A stretch of DNA of 64,000 bases from Saitoella complicata NRRL Y-17804 (GCF_001661265.1 NW_017566992.1:186001-250000), one strand, 5' to 3'; numbered from the stretch's first letter, positions 30,501 through 41,233 are shown. The notes: generated by a model from the sequence alone, not told the origin. Numbers and translations: made by a program.

Positions 30501-31001
30501 GAAAACTCCCACTCGGACTCGGTAGTCTCGAATTAGGTTCACTATCTTCCGGAATAACGCTCGGACCACGCTGAATCCCCGGTCGGAGATGCCCTGACGA
30601 ATCTTCGGTCGGATGGGACATTCTTGCAGGAAAGGCATGTCCGTTCCGCAAAGACGCTTCTTCCATGGCCATACTGGCCAGGAGAGCGGTTTGCTCTCGG
30701 ACTGATGATGCTGGTGTAGAGTAGGACGCCGTGTTGGCTATAGCACGTAACGGTTAGAAATGATCACGCAACTGAGTTTCAGAGTTCCCGACGACGTACT
30801 ATGAGATTGACCCGAGATGGAGCGTCGGTGTTTATTGGACGGAACTGGATTCTTGTAGCTCGAGGAGAAAGACGACTTGAGTGCTGTTAACAGAGACGGT
30901 CGCTCTTCCTCGTGACGATGGTGCGGTGACCCAGCTTGCGAGGGAGGGTCATGCTCGATGTCGTGATCTGGCGACGGGTCAGACAAATGACGGTCCGTCA
31001 T
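27535..31001 (-). CDS. VSB1: VSB1-like SulP/SLC26 transporter with STAS and cyclic-nucleotide-binding domains
   Basis: Three exons (31001-30800, 30737-29614, 29559-27535) encode 1116 aa. A disordered Ser/Pro-rich cytosolic N-terminus of about 300 residues is followed by a SulP membrane core with about ten hydrophobic helices (from NLPAVVLGLLLNVLDALSYG to FGILVGIILACITFVV). A STAS domain follows (YLIVDFTLIYGIDFSAADAF). A C-terminal cNMP-binding fold holds QGTIVWKQGEDADCFYLIESG and SIVAGTVCGELPFLSETPRTATVVA. This matches yeast YGR125W/Vsb1, a vacuolar protein linked to basic amino acid storage, rather than plasma-membrane sulfate permeases. Intron 2 (29560-29613, 54 nt) is stop-free and a multiple of three. 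Its GTAAGG donor, GCTAAC branch and TTACAG acceptor mark it as an intron. The start at 31001 (MTDRHLSDPSP) is preferred; the frame opens further to 31178. Confidence 0.9.
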
Positions 31002-31994
31002 TGCAGGGTAATGACGGGGTCCTTGGCGAAGCAGGTGATGAACCAACGGGGCCCTCTCGCTTATATCTACGGCGAGTTGGGATGCTGGGGGGGGGTCTTG
31101 CCTGCTTATCTCTCCCGGCCACTCCGATGTCAGGCAGGCCTGGCAGGGCAGACTACACCTAACAAGGGAATAGCACAAACTCTAAATGAACCACACCCAG
31201 AGATCTTATCAATTGTCAAGTTATATGCGATCTCCGTTGTTCCACTCAAGGTCTGTCTGTCTTCCTCCTTCTTCTCTACTGTACACGGAGGTATAGCAGA
31301 CGCTCGACTTTTGGAACCCCCCGTCTGAATGCTTATCGCCCGCCACGAACGTCAGGCCGTCAGCTGTAATCCCAATTGCAACGTTCGAGCATCTCCCTTG
31401 TATACCACGTTATCTATAGGCTTATTCCTTGGCATCTCGGATTCGAAATCGATTGTCTGACCTTCGACAAGCAGGCATACACGACCGGGTGGTTACCGGG
31501 GATGAATGCTCCACCACCAGAGGCTCGCGCCCGCCCTATTCTCGACCAATGCATCCCCAGAATACCCACGAACCCACACTCCATCTACCTGCAACCAGCA
31601 AACAAGCCGAACCCGTCAAATCGCGATCCTGCTTTTCTCCAATTTCTTTTCTGCCGTTGAACCGATATTGCTTTCTCCGTGCCTCTCTCGTAAGCGGGTA
31701 CGTCCCAGATTGCCAGTTCTGCACCTGCAAGCCCGGACGGAGGTATCGCTCCAGCCCGCGATTGACTCTTAAGTACTGGACAAAGGTCCTACCGCCCCGC
31801 AGCTGCTGCAAGTATCCCTTCCTGGCGCCTGCTCACCGTTCACAGTGTCTGTTCAGCGTGGACTGACAGTGTTGTCTGGAGTGCGGTGAAGTACCTTCAC
31901 TCGGAACCGCTCCTGTACGTGCCGCTGGCTTGCGTTCCTGCCATATTTATTCATCGACTTGGCTCGTTGCGTTTGACTAGCATTCAATCCGAAA
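31002..31994. other. Divergent promoter region between VSB1 and the CH-kinase gene
   Basis: This 993-base region separates two divergent starts. Overlapping frames of 88-145 codons occur at 31370-31870 on both strands, but they have no recognisable domain and overlap each other. A run of G occurs near 31086-31094. I take it as regulatory and leader sequence. Confidence 0.45.
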
Positions 31995-34932
31995 ATGACG
32001 ACCTACAGCCGCGGTCGTAGCAGCAGCCTCAACATGGCGATGCCATCCCTTGCCGTCATCGAAGCAACACCGGACACTACGCCCTTGGACACGCCTGAAC
32101 GCTCTCCTTTCTTTACACGTGTTCAGCAAATGTCGCCGGATAGCAGGGAGCATTATGACCGCGAGAGGGTGAGGGAGTTCATGACGATGACTTTGGGAGA
32201 GATGGTGGGAATTACAGGGGATCCCCTCTGGGAATGTCTGAGGGATGGTGTTTTGCTGTGTCGGTTTTTAAACGTGTTGTTTCCTGGAGCGATCTTGATG
32301 ATTGGGCAGCAGGATGTCCGTTCAGTACATGTGAGTTGGCTGTATGCATCTTTTTGGAGTTACTGACGGAATTTGCTTACAGCTCGACAATATCCGCATT
32401 TTCCTGTCAATGCTCAGAAAGTTAGGCGTACCGGATGCTGACCTCTTCACTGTCCATGACCTCTACGGTGGCCAAAATCCCCAACAGGTGATGCATACGA
32501 TCTTGACAATTGAGAAGATGTTCTCGTCTCCACATGTCACTGACAAAACCCTTCGGCTGTGTGGTAATCGTCAACACAGCCAGCTGAACCTTAGGAAGTC
32601 TTCTGCAATCGGTGCTTCTCTTGCGGCGCTCTGTGCGAATGCTCAAGACGCTGATGACTTGCTATTGGCAAAATTGAATGGTTCACCTGTCTCCTCGCCT
32701 ACTGCGGAACATGGGACATCACCTATTGAACAAGCCTTCGCAATGTTCTCTACGAACACTGTTATTGAGAAACGTCCTAATCGCCCACCGCTTTCAACAC
32801 CACGTCTTCTTAATCGCAGACGAGTGACCATTGATCTGGTTCCCGTTGTGAAATGCGAAGATGGCGAGCTTTCGTCCACCCCTTCCAACCCTCGCACACA
32901 CCATCGCAAGAACTCTGGCTCGAATACGACAATTCAGTCTATTATGAGCACAGACTCTTCTTCGTGCGAGACAATCTCGCCTACGACGACAAGCCGTCCA
33001 AGCAGGTCCGCGATGATGAAGCCCAGGAGGCGGAGTTACAATTCATTCTTGGATCCTCCTACACCATCGACGCTGTTGGCACGTACCCCGGAACACGAGG
33101 TATTACCGTCCAGTCACTCCGAACCGCATTTGCCTAAGGACTTTGAGTTCCAGCTCCCACGTCGTCCGTCGGCACAGGCGGTGCGGGAGATCAACTCGAG
33201 ACCTATCTTGGTCAAGAGGTCGACGTCGGATAAGGCATGGGATGCATCACCTCCCCATCCGCAGCGAATGAGTCTTGACTCTGCGTTTGCGTCGGCTAGT
33301 TCAACGGTTAACTTGGGACGCTCGATGTCACTCACCTCCACGCTCACCGCTTCCCCGATCCGGGAGAAACTCAGTATCCAGGATGTTGGTCAATACCAAG
33401 TCGGGAACTGTATCGGCCGTGGCCAGTTCGGTGCCGTTTACCGTGCGTTGAACCTTGACGATGGGCATATCGTCGCCGTCAAGCGGATACCGATTGATGA
33501 TCGGACGGACACAGAGGTGGATGATATCATGAAGGAGATTGATTTGTTGCGGAGGTTGAAGAATCCGACGATCGTGAGGTACGAGGGTTTTGTGAAAACG
33601 CCTGGCTATATGAATATCATTCTTGAGTATGTCGAGAATGGATCGTTGGCGAATACATTGAAGGCTTTTGGGAATTTTCCGGAGAAGTTAGTGGTGAGCT
33701 ATACTGTCAAGATTCTCGAGGGTTTAAATTACCTTCACGAACAGGAGGTTGTTCATTGCGACTTGAAAGCGGCCAATATTCTGACAACGAAGAGCGGACA
33801 TGTTCGTCTGAGTGACTTTGGTGTTAGTCTCAACCTGAAGGCGGTGGAGAAGAAGAACGAAGATATCAACGGGACGCCAAACTGGATGGCACCGGAGGTA
33901 ATCTTGCTTCAAGGCGCTTCTCCAGCCAGTGATATTTGGAGTTTGGGCTGCACCATCATCGAGCTACTCACAACAATGCCGCCGTACCACACGATGAACG
34001 CCATGTCAGCTATGTTCAGGATCGTCGAAGACGATCATCCCCCTATACCAGAGGACATCACGGACGAACTAAAGGAGTTCTTGATGGCGTGTTTCAAGAA
34101 GGATCCGGCTGAACGACCTACGGCGCAAGACTTGTTCCTTCATCCTTGGATCACGATGCAGACTTGGTCTCCCGAGTTGAAGAATCTACGGCCGCAGGAT
34201 TCTATTCCATTCTTGAGAAGGATCAACACTTCGGACGTGCGTCCAATGTCTGCGGCAAACCCAACGAAAGGAGCGGCGAAGAGGGGAAAGTTGTCGAATT
34301 TGTTCTCGAGGAGCAATGAGGCGTTGTCGAGTGCAGGGATGACAGAGAAGAAGCGGCCTGTCACGGCGCCCTCTCTCGGTGCGAATCTGCAGCCGAATCA
34401 GATGCCGGTGCACAGTTTCGTGAAGGCGAGCTTTAGTAAGACAGGCGTTGAGTGCAAGCTGTGCGGCATGGCGCTCAAAAAGGCCATCTTTTGTTCTTCT
34501 TGTGGTTTGATCTGTCATCAAAGATGTATCCACTCGACGCCGTATCCTTGTCAGAGCATGGAACCTCGACCCATCTCGCAGAATTACAACGAGGTCTATG
34601 AGACAAAGGAAGACGTCTCACCACCACCTACTGCATGCTTGCCGCCCAGTCCTACGACTGGACGACCCAACATCTTCAACCGATGGTCAGACAGAGGGCG
34701 GAACAGGCATGCTACCATGCCGCATCCAGCATCAGATCACGGTACATTCTTCAGCCGCGCTGTGAAGCGATTGTCAGGAAACCACACCGTCGGCAAGGAA
34801 CACTACCACGGCCACGAAGGAAACAATCCGTTAGGAATGGGAGGAAGTCAGATATGGGCAAAGACTGATGAGCAGAATTTGAGCAGGATGGCTATTGCAG
34901 CTGAACGGAAGAATGATTGCGTTATCATGTAG
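31995..34932 (+). CDS. Cdc7/SepH-like Ser/Thr kinase with CH, C1 and C-terminal CaaX
   Basis: Two exons (31995-32330, 32383-34932) encode 961 aa. A calponin-homology domain sits at about residues 52-165 (LRDGVLLCRFLNVLFPG, DNIRIFLSMLRKLGVPDADLF). A Ser/Pro-rich linker leads to a STE-type kinase domain at about 450-702. The kinase has glycine loop GRGQFGAVY, Lys479 in VAVKR, HCDLKAANIL with catalytic Asp572, DFG at 590-592 and GTPNWMAPEV. The HCDLKAANIL and DFGVSLNL signatures match Cdc7/SepH kinases of the septation network. A C1 zinc finger follows at about 789-835 (H...C-x2-C, C-x2-C, H-x2-C, C). The protein ends CVIM, a classical farnesylation motif. Known Cdc7/SepH proteins have the kinase at the N-terminus and no CH or C1 domain that I recall, so function in septation is uncertain. 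Confidence 0.9.
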
Positions 34933-35030
34933 TAATTTACCTCTCATTATCATGAACTTCATCATCGCGGGTGTTCGCATTTCTCACGCGGGTTCGGTGC
35001 AAGTCGATCGACGCAACGTTGAATCGCCCA

Positions 35031-35118
35031 GAAATTTCGAGGAATTCGATGACATTGTCACACCACCAGCTCCGGCAAGGACGAGAAAGTTCGCTCATGG
35101 ATCGGCACAGGGTATAAG
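35031..35118 (+). promoter_or_regulatory. Heat-shock promoter of HSP20: HSE-like sites and TATA box
   Basis: GAAAGTTC at 35085-35092 is an inverted GAA-NN-TTC pair as in heat-shock elements. An imperfect extended array, GAAATTTCGAGGAATTC, lies at 35031-35047. TATAAG at 35113-35118 stands about 105 bases before the HSP20 start. The layout fits Hsf1 control. Confidence 0.6.
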
Positions 35119-35221
35119 AAGGCCTGACCATCCTGGCATACTTGCTCCTCAGGAATAACAAGCCAGCCAAATCGAGCGGACACTCAACAAGCAACACACA
35201 CACCACAAACCACAATCAACA

Positions 35222-35689
35222 ATGTCTCTTTCTCTGCTTCCCACCGCCTTCTCCGACATGGATCAGTTCTTCGACCAGCTCTTCGCGTACGCCAATGACC
35301 GCCGCGGAACCTCTCAAAACCAATCCGAGAGCTCCGCCAGCGCCCTCTCCCGTCGCACACTCTCCCCTGCTCTTGAGATCGCCGACAAGAAAACCGAGGT
35401 CGAGATCCATGCCGAACTCCCTGGTATCCCCAAGGAAAACATCAACATCCACCATGATGCTCGCAGTAACACTTTGACCATCAGTGGTGAGCACAAGCAG
35501 GAGCAGGAGAAGGAAGAGGGTACGAGGAGGTGGTCTGAGCGCCGCTATGGCAGCTTCTCTCGTACTATCAGCTTGCCGGCCAATGTCAACGCTGAACAGA
35601 TCAATGCGTCTATGGAGAATGGAATGTTGAAGGTTATCCTTCCAAAGGCACCTGAGACTGAGGGTGTTAAGAAGATCGCCGTCGCTTAA
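35222..35689 (+). CDS. Small heat-shock protein (Hsp20/alpha-crystallin)
   Basis: A single exon encodes 155 aa. Small heat-shock proteins are ATP-independent holdases that form oligomers and keep unfolding proteins soluble. The alpha-crystallin domain spans about residues 45-150. It begins SPALEIADKKTEVEIHAELPG and contains ERRYGSFSRTISLP and the ENGMLKVILPK consensus (A/G-x-L pattern). The N-terminal arm is short and aromatic (MDQFFDQLFAYAND). Lack of introns is typical of heat-inducible genes. HSE-like sites and a TATA box lie upstream. Confidence 0.95.
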   Translation: MSLSLLPTAFSDMDQFFDQLFAYANDRRGTSQNQSESSASALSRRTLSPALEIADKKTEVEIHAELPGIPKENINIHHDARSNTLTISGEHKQEQEKEEGTRRWSERRYGSFSRTISLPANVNAEQINASMENGMLKVILPKAPETEGVKKIAVA

Positions 35690-36005
35690 GCCGCCGAAGC
35701 GTGACGACACAAGTCGCTAGGTGGATGACTGTATGATTATCGAGGTGTTTGAAATGGTTGCATTGTATGGTACCTGGAGTTCTTTCTCTTTGCGATATCC
35801 ACCGGGTGCATGATTATGAGGGTGCGGAGAATGAGTAGTTTAGTACCAATATACCACATTCTCTCAAGATTGGGAAATGCCCACATGAGATATCAGACAA
35901 TTGTGAGCACACTTGCAGACATTGTAACTCTAATGGATAACATTTGACGACCTAACCAAAAACCTAAACACTACCTATGCCAAAAATGTCTCCCCAAGCT
36001 TGAAC
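35690..36005. other. Convergent 3' region between HSP20 and NUG1
   Basis: These 316 bases lie between two stop codons on opposite strands and hold no gene I can recognise. They are moderately AT-rich, as expected of 3' untranslated sequence. Confidence 0.5.
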
Positions 36006-37604
36006 CTACTCCTCCATAGCACCGCCCGTAAGAGCATCGATATCGAACTCCTTCGCAAACTCCGTAACGACAGTCTTAACATCACCGTTCTCAGCGGCCT
36101 GAGGGGCCTGTCCAGCAGCCTGCGCAACAACAGCCTCAACATGAGGAGGCTCATTGTACCACATAACACGACCAGAGCACCAGTCGTTAACAACCAAAGT
36201 AGCAGCGGCGTTGATGTTGGGGATACCACCACGTCCGATCCTTCCGCGCTTACGTGCTACCTGAACTAAGAAGTCGGTAGCCTCGTCAGCGACACGGCCA
36301 GTACCGGTAACGAGAGGGGGCAAATCGTAGTGCTTCAAGAGACGGTCCATGAGCTCCTCTGAACCGGTAAGCTTCTGAAGGATGAGGGTAGCCGCAGGGA
36401 TAGGGTCGGTAATCTGGGAAGGAGGAATGGCGTTGAGGAGGACGAGACGTGCTTGTTCCTCTTCCTTGGAGAGCTTCTTGGAAGATCCAGGGAAGACGAT
36501 ACCAGGCATGTCGATAAGCTTGATGGATCCATCGAGCTTGACCTCACGGATGCTCTTGGTCAAACCAGCCTCGCCACCAGTTGGTGCAGGTGCCTTCTTC
36601 TGCAATCCACCACGAGAAACGAGAGCGTTGATGATAGACGATTTTCCAACGTTAGGGTAACCGATAACACCGATAGCAAGCGAACGCTTGATACCGCGCT
36701 TGTCAGCATCGGCCTTCAAGGTGGTGATAAGGTCGTTCGTGGTCGACCTGAGGGTCTTGCCGTTGTGGTTGAAAGGGTTTCCAGCAGGCGAGGAATTTGA
36801 GGAACGGAAGGGAACGGCGGGGTATGATCTGCTAAGGTGCTTGACCCAGCCCTCGAGGACGTGCGGTGGCACGAGGTCGATCTTGTTGAGGACGAAATAG
36901 AGCTGCTTGTTACCACCCTCGGCGGCGGCGACCTGCTTCTCCACAGCACGAGATCTGGTACCTTCGGGATCACGCGAGTCCAAAACGTATAGGATGACAT
37001 CTGCCCTCTCCACGACGCTCTTGAACTGCTTGTCATATGCTTTTCTTGAGGTCTCTTTGGTGGTGATGCCCTGACGGTCTGCGACAGCATCAACCTGTTC
37101 CTCGTACTCTCCCTCAGACTCTTCCTCCATCTCCTCATCTTCGTCCATCATGTCCTCATCGTCGTCGTACTCCTCCTCATCCTCGTCCTCCTCTCCCTCG
37201 TATTCTGCTGCTCTTCTCCGTGCGGACGCAACCAACGCAGCCAAAGCACCAGTCTCGCCAGACTCATCCAGATCCTCATCGTCGTACATCTCGTCTTCGT
37301 CCTCCACATCATTCTCGTCGTCCTCCTCCTCTGGTGCATTACCAGCTGCCTGGTTCTCCATCTTCTTGCGCAACTTCTCCTCAGCAAATCTCCTCTTCTT
37401 TTCCTCAATCTCCGAAAGCAACTTCTCCTTATAGGGGAACAAGTTGGGAATTCCCGGATCCTTCTTCAATTTTGAGCGCCATGTAGGGTCATTCTTGGCG
37501 AGCTTCCTCTGCTTCCTGGCGTGCTCGCGGACGTTCTTTTCGATCTTGAACTTTTGACGGGCGGTTCCACGCTTCGACTTCTTCTTGTTAAAGGCCTTGA
37601 CCAT
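36006..37604 (-). CDS. NUG1: Nucleolar GTPase of the NUG1/GNL3 (nucleostemin) family
   Basis: A single exon encodes 532 aa. The protein assists assembly and export of pre-60S ribosomal subunits. The basic N-terminus (KKKSKRGTARQKFKIEKNVREHARKQ, a GN3L/Grn1 coiled-coil region) is followed by an unusually long acidic region rich in Asp and Glu (about residues 93-172). The GTPase motifs are circularly permuted: NKIDL (G4) precedes GYPNVGKSS (G1) and DMPGIVFPG (G3), the defining order of the YlqF/NOG family. The start codon fits MVKAFNKKKSKRG, close to the usual family start. A 328-base spacer separates it from the SFM1-like gene on the same strand. Confidence 0.93.
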   Translation of the reverse strand: MVKAFNKKKSKRGTARQKFKIEKNVREHARKQRKLAKNDPTWRSKLKKDPGIPNLFPYKEKLLSEIEEKKRRFAEEKLRKKMENQAAGNAPEEEDDENDVEDEDEMYDDEDLDESGETGALAALVASARRRAAEYEGEEDEDEEEYDDDEDMMDEDEEMEEESEGEYEEQVDAVADRQGITTKETSRKAYDKQFKSVVERADVILYVLDSRDPEGTRSRAVEKQVAAAEGGNKQLYFVLNKIDLVPPHVLEGWVKHLSRSYPAVPFRSSNSSPAGNPFNHNGKTLRSTTNDLITTLKADADKRGIKRSLAIGVIGYPNVGKSSIINALVSRGGLQKKAPAPTGGEAGLTKSIREVKLDGSIKLIDMPGIVFPGSSKKLSKEEEQARLVLLNAIPPSQITDPIPAATLILQKLTGSEELMDRLLKHYDLPPLVTGTGRVADEATDFLVQVARKRGRIGRGGIPNINAAATLVVNDWCSGRVMWYNEPPHVEAVVAQAAGQAPQAAENGDVKTVVTEFAKEFDIDALTGGAMEE

Positions 37605-37932
37605 TGTGAATTGTTTATTGAGTCTGTTTTTGCTTGGTTGCCTTCGCTGCCTTCAGAATTTTTGGGTGTGTACGCATGCGCCACAAGGGCCCGTCGATAA
37701 GCTTTTTTTCACGGGTAGAATCGATAAGAGTATAATGACAGGAAGAGGGTCAGCATAGCAGCTGTAGTCTTTGAATGCTTTTCTAAGATCTAATTCCTCG
37801 AGCCGGCCCCGTTTCGATGCATGTCTGCCTAGTTCTTCCCTGCTTGTTGCGGCGGCGGTGCGCCAATGCCCATGGATGACAGTCCAGGCGTCTTTCCAGC
37901 CTGTCTTGGAACTTCCTCGTTCTCTTCATTCC
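37605..37932. other. Intergenic between NUG1 and the SFM1-like gene
   Basis: The 328 bases include the NUG1 promoter and the 3' region of the methyltransferase gene. No further gene was recognised. Confidence 0.5.
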
Positions 37933-38598
37933 TCAAAAGAAGTCGTCGTCCTCTTCCATTTGCTTTTTCAGCAGCCCAACCATCCCTGGAGCCATCAGTG
38001 GGGTTCCGTCCTCCGTCGCCAAGTAACGGAACGGGATGTCCGTTGATTCCCTACATCCAAGATCAGCATTCCAATCATACAGCTCATGGCGTGCAACTCA
38101 CATAGCAGAAATCTTCACCGTCGGGTTATCCGCAAACTTCAACTCTTCGTACCTCTTGCGGTCCTCCAAAATCCTCTTCGCACTGATCACCGCCGTGTCC
38201 GTAGTCATCTGGGGCTTCCCTATCCGTCGCAGAGGAAATCCATGCTTCTGTAGCTCGTCGCTCCCCTTGTTCCTGTCTTGTGCAACATAGTCCTCCGTGT
38301 CCTCATCTCCGAGGATCCCACCACAGATGATCCAGTCAAATCTTTCAGCATCTTCCGGTGACAGCTCCTCCTCGGCGAGTTCGTCCAGGAGACATACACG
38401 TTGCTTGTTGGCGAGGAGTTCCGACATTGAGAAGGCGCTCTCCTTCAGGACATGTGCGGCGGAGAGGTTGGCCGGGGAATGATCGGCCATGTTGGTGAAG
38501 TAAACTCGTGATGGTTCAACGTGAGTCAGGACATGGGCATATTCCAGCTGCGACCATTCAGGCAGTTTCGGCTCCAAATTCTCAATGATGTACTTCAT
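37933..38598 (-). CDS. SFM1: SPOUT-type protein arginine methyltransferase (Sfm1 family)
   Basis: Two exons (38598-38102, 38050-37933) encode 204 aa. Yeast Sfm1 is a SPOUT-fold methyltransferase that modifies an arginine of ribosomal protein Rps3. Family landmarks are MKYIIENLEPKLPEWSQLEY at the start, RVCLLDELAEEELSPEDAE, FDWIICGGILGD, RRIGKPQMTTDTAV and, after splicing, STDIPFRYLATEDGTPLMAPGM. The 51-nt intron has a GTGAGT donor and a TGTAG acceptor and restores the conserved IPFRY segment. The C-terminus ends in an acidic tail (EEDDDFF). The frame is open to 38715, but the conserved start is at 38598. Confidence 0.92.
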
Positions 38599-39116
38599 GG
38601 TTATCGTGCTTTGGAGTTGTGGTGTGTCGTGAGTCATACGTCCTCGAGCACAGAGAGCAGCTATGGGAAATAAGGTTTCGAGGTGCATGGCAGCAACACA
38701 TGTACAGAAGTCCATGAACAGAGAAGGATCAGATATAAGATTTCGTATTGATTATCCAAAGCAAAGATCACAGGAAGTCAAAAGCATGATCAAGTCAGCC
38801 AACGACGGTCAGCATCAGGAGGTCACGGAAGGAGGAGAAATAGTCGCAAGGACTGGCAAGACAGCATTGCGCCGGCCTTGACAGGATCGCAATACGACAC
38901 AAGATGGAGAAGAAACAATAGGGCGGCCACGCATGTTCTCGAAAAGAACTCGGCGCATGTTTAATTGCCTGACCCGTAGAGGAGCTCAAGTAATCTAGCA
39001 AATCCAAGAAACAAACATTTTCCTAAAATACCCAAACGCCGCTTTCATTTTCCTGCATGCCCTCCCTATTCCGTCTTCATCCAACGCATCACAGCACGAC
39101 CTAGCCAAGAAGGAGC
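38599..39116. other. Intergenic between the SFM1-like gene and RPL9
   Basis: These 518 bases hold the SFM1-like promoter and the 3' region of RPL9. Only short frames without domain features are present. Confidence 0.45.
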
Positions 39117-39686
39117 TTACTCGTCCTGGACGATGGTGGTGCGCTCAGAAACGTAGATACCGTCCAAGAACTTACGGATATCCTTGTTCTTGACAGCGCA
39201 GATCTGCTGAATGGAGGCAGCAGACTGGGAGACGTTCTCAAGGGAGTTACCCTCGAGGATGAGCTCATCCTTCTGGGTGGACTGGGTGTTGACAGAGACA
39301 CCCTCGAGCATGTTGACCTTGAAGACAACCTTCTGACCCAAGAAGTTACGGATCTCAACGACGCGACCATCCTCAATAACGTTGACGTTGATGGGGAAAT
39401 GGGCGTAGACGTAACGCATCTTGTAGCGGAAACCCTTGGTGACACCGATGATCATGTTGTTGATCAAAGAGCGGACAGTACGCAAGCAGGCAACGTGCTT
39501 GCGGGCTCCGTGCCAGACGACGAACTTGATCTGCTCCTCAGAGACCTTGCGGATCTCCATGTCGACGTGACGGAGGTTCTTCTCGAGGGTACCGCGGGGG
39601 CCGGTAACCTTGATGATACGGGCCTTGATCTCGACGGTAACGCCCTCGGGGATGGCAAGAGTCTCGTCCTTGTAGATGTCCTTCAT
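39117..39686 (-). CDS. RPL9: 60S ribosomal protein L9 (uL6)
   Basis: A single coding exon gives 189 aa. uL6 binds 25S rRNA near the sarcin-ricin loop. The start [16 protein letters not shown], the repeated beta-domain segments [14 protein letters not shown] and [12 protein letters not shown], and the end [14 protein letters not shown] are those of eukaryotic L9. Codon use is strongly biased. The frame opens upstream to 39857, but that peptide is unlike L9 and crosses a probable 5' leader intron. Confidence 0.97.
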   Translation of the reverse strand: MKDIYKDETLAIPEGVTVEIKARIIKVTGPRGTLEKNLRHVDMEIRKVSEEQIKFVVWHGARKHVACLRTVRSLINNMIIGVTKGFRYKMRYVYAHFPINVNVIEDGRVVEIRNFLGQKVVFKVNMLEGVSVNTQSTQKDELILEGNSLENVSQSAASIQQICAVKNKDIRKFLDGIYVSERTTIVQDE

Positions 39687-39694
39687 TTTGGCGG

Positions 39695-39879
39695 CTGTAA
39701 TGGCAGAGAATGTCAGCAGCCTGCTCACTTGGTTCAGGTCATCGCCGCACGGTCGCTGGGCACGCTCGCGGACATCCAGGCATCCATCCCATGGAACTCG
39801 ATCAAATTCGACAGGACAAAGCAGGAAGCGTCGGCAAAGCGATTGCAACGGCGACACAGCAACACATCAGGCAACTTAC
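39695..39879 (-). other. Probable 5' leader intron of RPL9
   Basis: AAG followed by GTAAGT at 39879 and a CTGACATTCTCTGCCATTACAG acceptor side ending at 39695 bracket 185 nt just upstream of the RPL9 ATG (landmarks GTAAGT, CTGAC, TTACAG). Leader introns are common in fungal ribosomal protein genes. I looked for C/D snoRNA boxes inside and found none convincing. Confidence 0.6.
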
Positions 39880-39987
39880 CTTGGTCGTCTGGAGTTTGCG
39901 GTCGGAACGGAGCTCTGGCGGAAAACGAGCGCTTCAGTTTTTGTGTGGGCCTTTAGCGCAGGCACCATCGCCGGTACCGTAGAGTTG

Positions 39988-40011
39988 AAAAAATAAAATA
40001 AAATAAAATAA
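39988..40011 (-). promoter_or_regulatory. T-rich TTTTA repeat in the RPL9 promoter
   Basis: The plus strand shows AAAAAT followed by repeated AAAAT units, so the minus strand is a run of TATTTT repeats about 110 bases above the predicted leader intron donor. T-rich tracts are common in promoters of highly expressed fungal genes. Confidence 0.45.
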
Positions 40012-40064
40012 CGACGGACGGGTAACGTAGACATCGCCTCCTCCTCCTCCGTTCTCTGCCAATT

Positions 40065-40694
40065 TCAGTCAAAGTATCCTCGTCGGTTGCCGTCGCCCAC
40101 TGGCCACACTCCAGGGAACCACATGTCCGTAAGGTATCCCACCGTGAACGCATAGCAAGTCTTGTGGAACAGATCAATCCACTGCTCGTAGACGGGCCAC
40201 GTCCTATCTTGCCGTCAGCATCTCTAGTAGATGTTGCGCCTCGAGTGTAAACCTACCACGGCGGGGCGCCGACTCCAGTCCAGTTCTCCAAAACTTGATC
40301 AAATCCCTGCCTCAACAAACTAAAGCTAAAGTTCGCAAATGGACCTGTGATGCCATACAGGGACATCACTGCACGGAACATAGCCGGAACAACGCCTTGT
40401 ACGTAGTGTTCAATCTGATTGAAAGCCCGGCGCTCAGAGTCAGGGCGGTCAGGAAGCCCGAGTAGACGTTCGAGGGTGTGCGCAGGGACGTAGCTATCCG
40501 GACGTCCGCTGAAGAATTGCTCGATCTTGTTCGTGACGGTCAGGCTGTCCAGGCATGTCAGACAATCTAGAATGCAAACGCAGACCTGGACCTTACACGG
40601 TCACACCAACTACTCCGGCAGCTGCGCCGTAAAGCATTGTCGTGCCGAGTGTGGTAAAGGAATAGCTGCGGTGAGCACCAGGTTTGTCCGTCAT
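40065..40694 (-). CDS. Unrecognised 174-aa protein with one likely membrane segment
   Basis: Three exons (40694-40597, 40544-40257, 40203-40065) encode 174 aa. I do not recognise the family. A Ser/Thr/Gly/Val-rich hydrophobic stretch at about residues 10-36 (TTLGTTMLYGAAAGVVGVTV) could be a membrane helix. The C-terminus is rich in Trp, Tyr and Phe (TWPVYEQWIDLFHK, VGYLTDMWFPGVWPVGDG). The exon joins are well supported by a GTAAGG donor with GACAG acceptor and a GTAGGT donor with GATAG acceptor. Both junctions keep a sensible frame. A general mitochondrial or ER membrane role is a guess only. Confidence 0.72.
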
Positions 40695-41233
40695 TTTGAT
40701 GAACCGGCTTGCAATTGATGTTACTGTTGTCGAAACCGATGCTGATTCGAGTCGGTTTATGAGTGAAGTTGCGAGATCGATCCCATGATCATGATGGTAT
40801 GCATACGTCAGATGCTCTCCTATGTGAGGCATAGGAAACGCGGGTCAAGGACAGCTGAGCTCAACAGCTGTTGCGAGATCCCCGCATCTGTCTCAATAAT
40901 GCAAACCTTATTTTCATCACCGGGGATTCCCTTTCCTGGGATGGGTATTCTCCGATGGACGGGGTATGGGAATTCGAACCCGTGGAAAAACATGACCAAC
41001 CTCGGTCTCGCCGACAAACTACAACTCGGGCAACACGAGGAGCTCCCAACTCATACAATCTCTCTCAGAAAATCAGATGTAGTTCCATGTTTAGGTCGTC
41101 AAAGATCCGTCGTGCCCGATTGACCTAGTGTACCCCGGCCACTGATATCACAGTTGTCTGGCAGCACACTTTGTGACGAACCAAGATTCAATCGTTCAAC
41201 AGATTTTCACCATCAACCGGGAATCTAATCGTC
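40695..41233. other. Divergent region between the 174-aa protein and the TENA-like gene
   Basis: This 539-base divergent promoter region contains no supported gene. A sequence at about 40970-40985 resembles a tRNA B box on the minus strand, but no T-arm or acceptor stem can be paired around it. Confidence 0.45.

Noticed and set aside
31370-31870. Several overlapping frames of 88-145 codons between VSB1 and the kinase gene
   Set aside because: They overlap on both strands, lack domains and lie in a divergent promoter region.
39695-39879. Intronic snoRNA in the RPL9 leader intron
   Set aside because: A GATGACCTGA stretch recalls C/D boxes, but spacing and terminal stem are wrong.
40960-41000. 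tRNA B-box-like sequence on the minus strand
   Set aside because: No T-stem, anticodon stem or acceptor stem can be paired around it.
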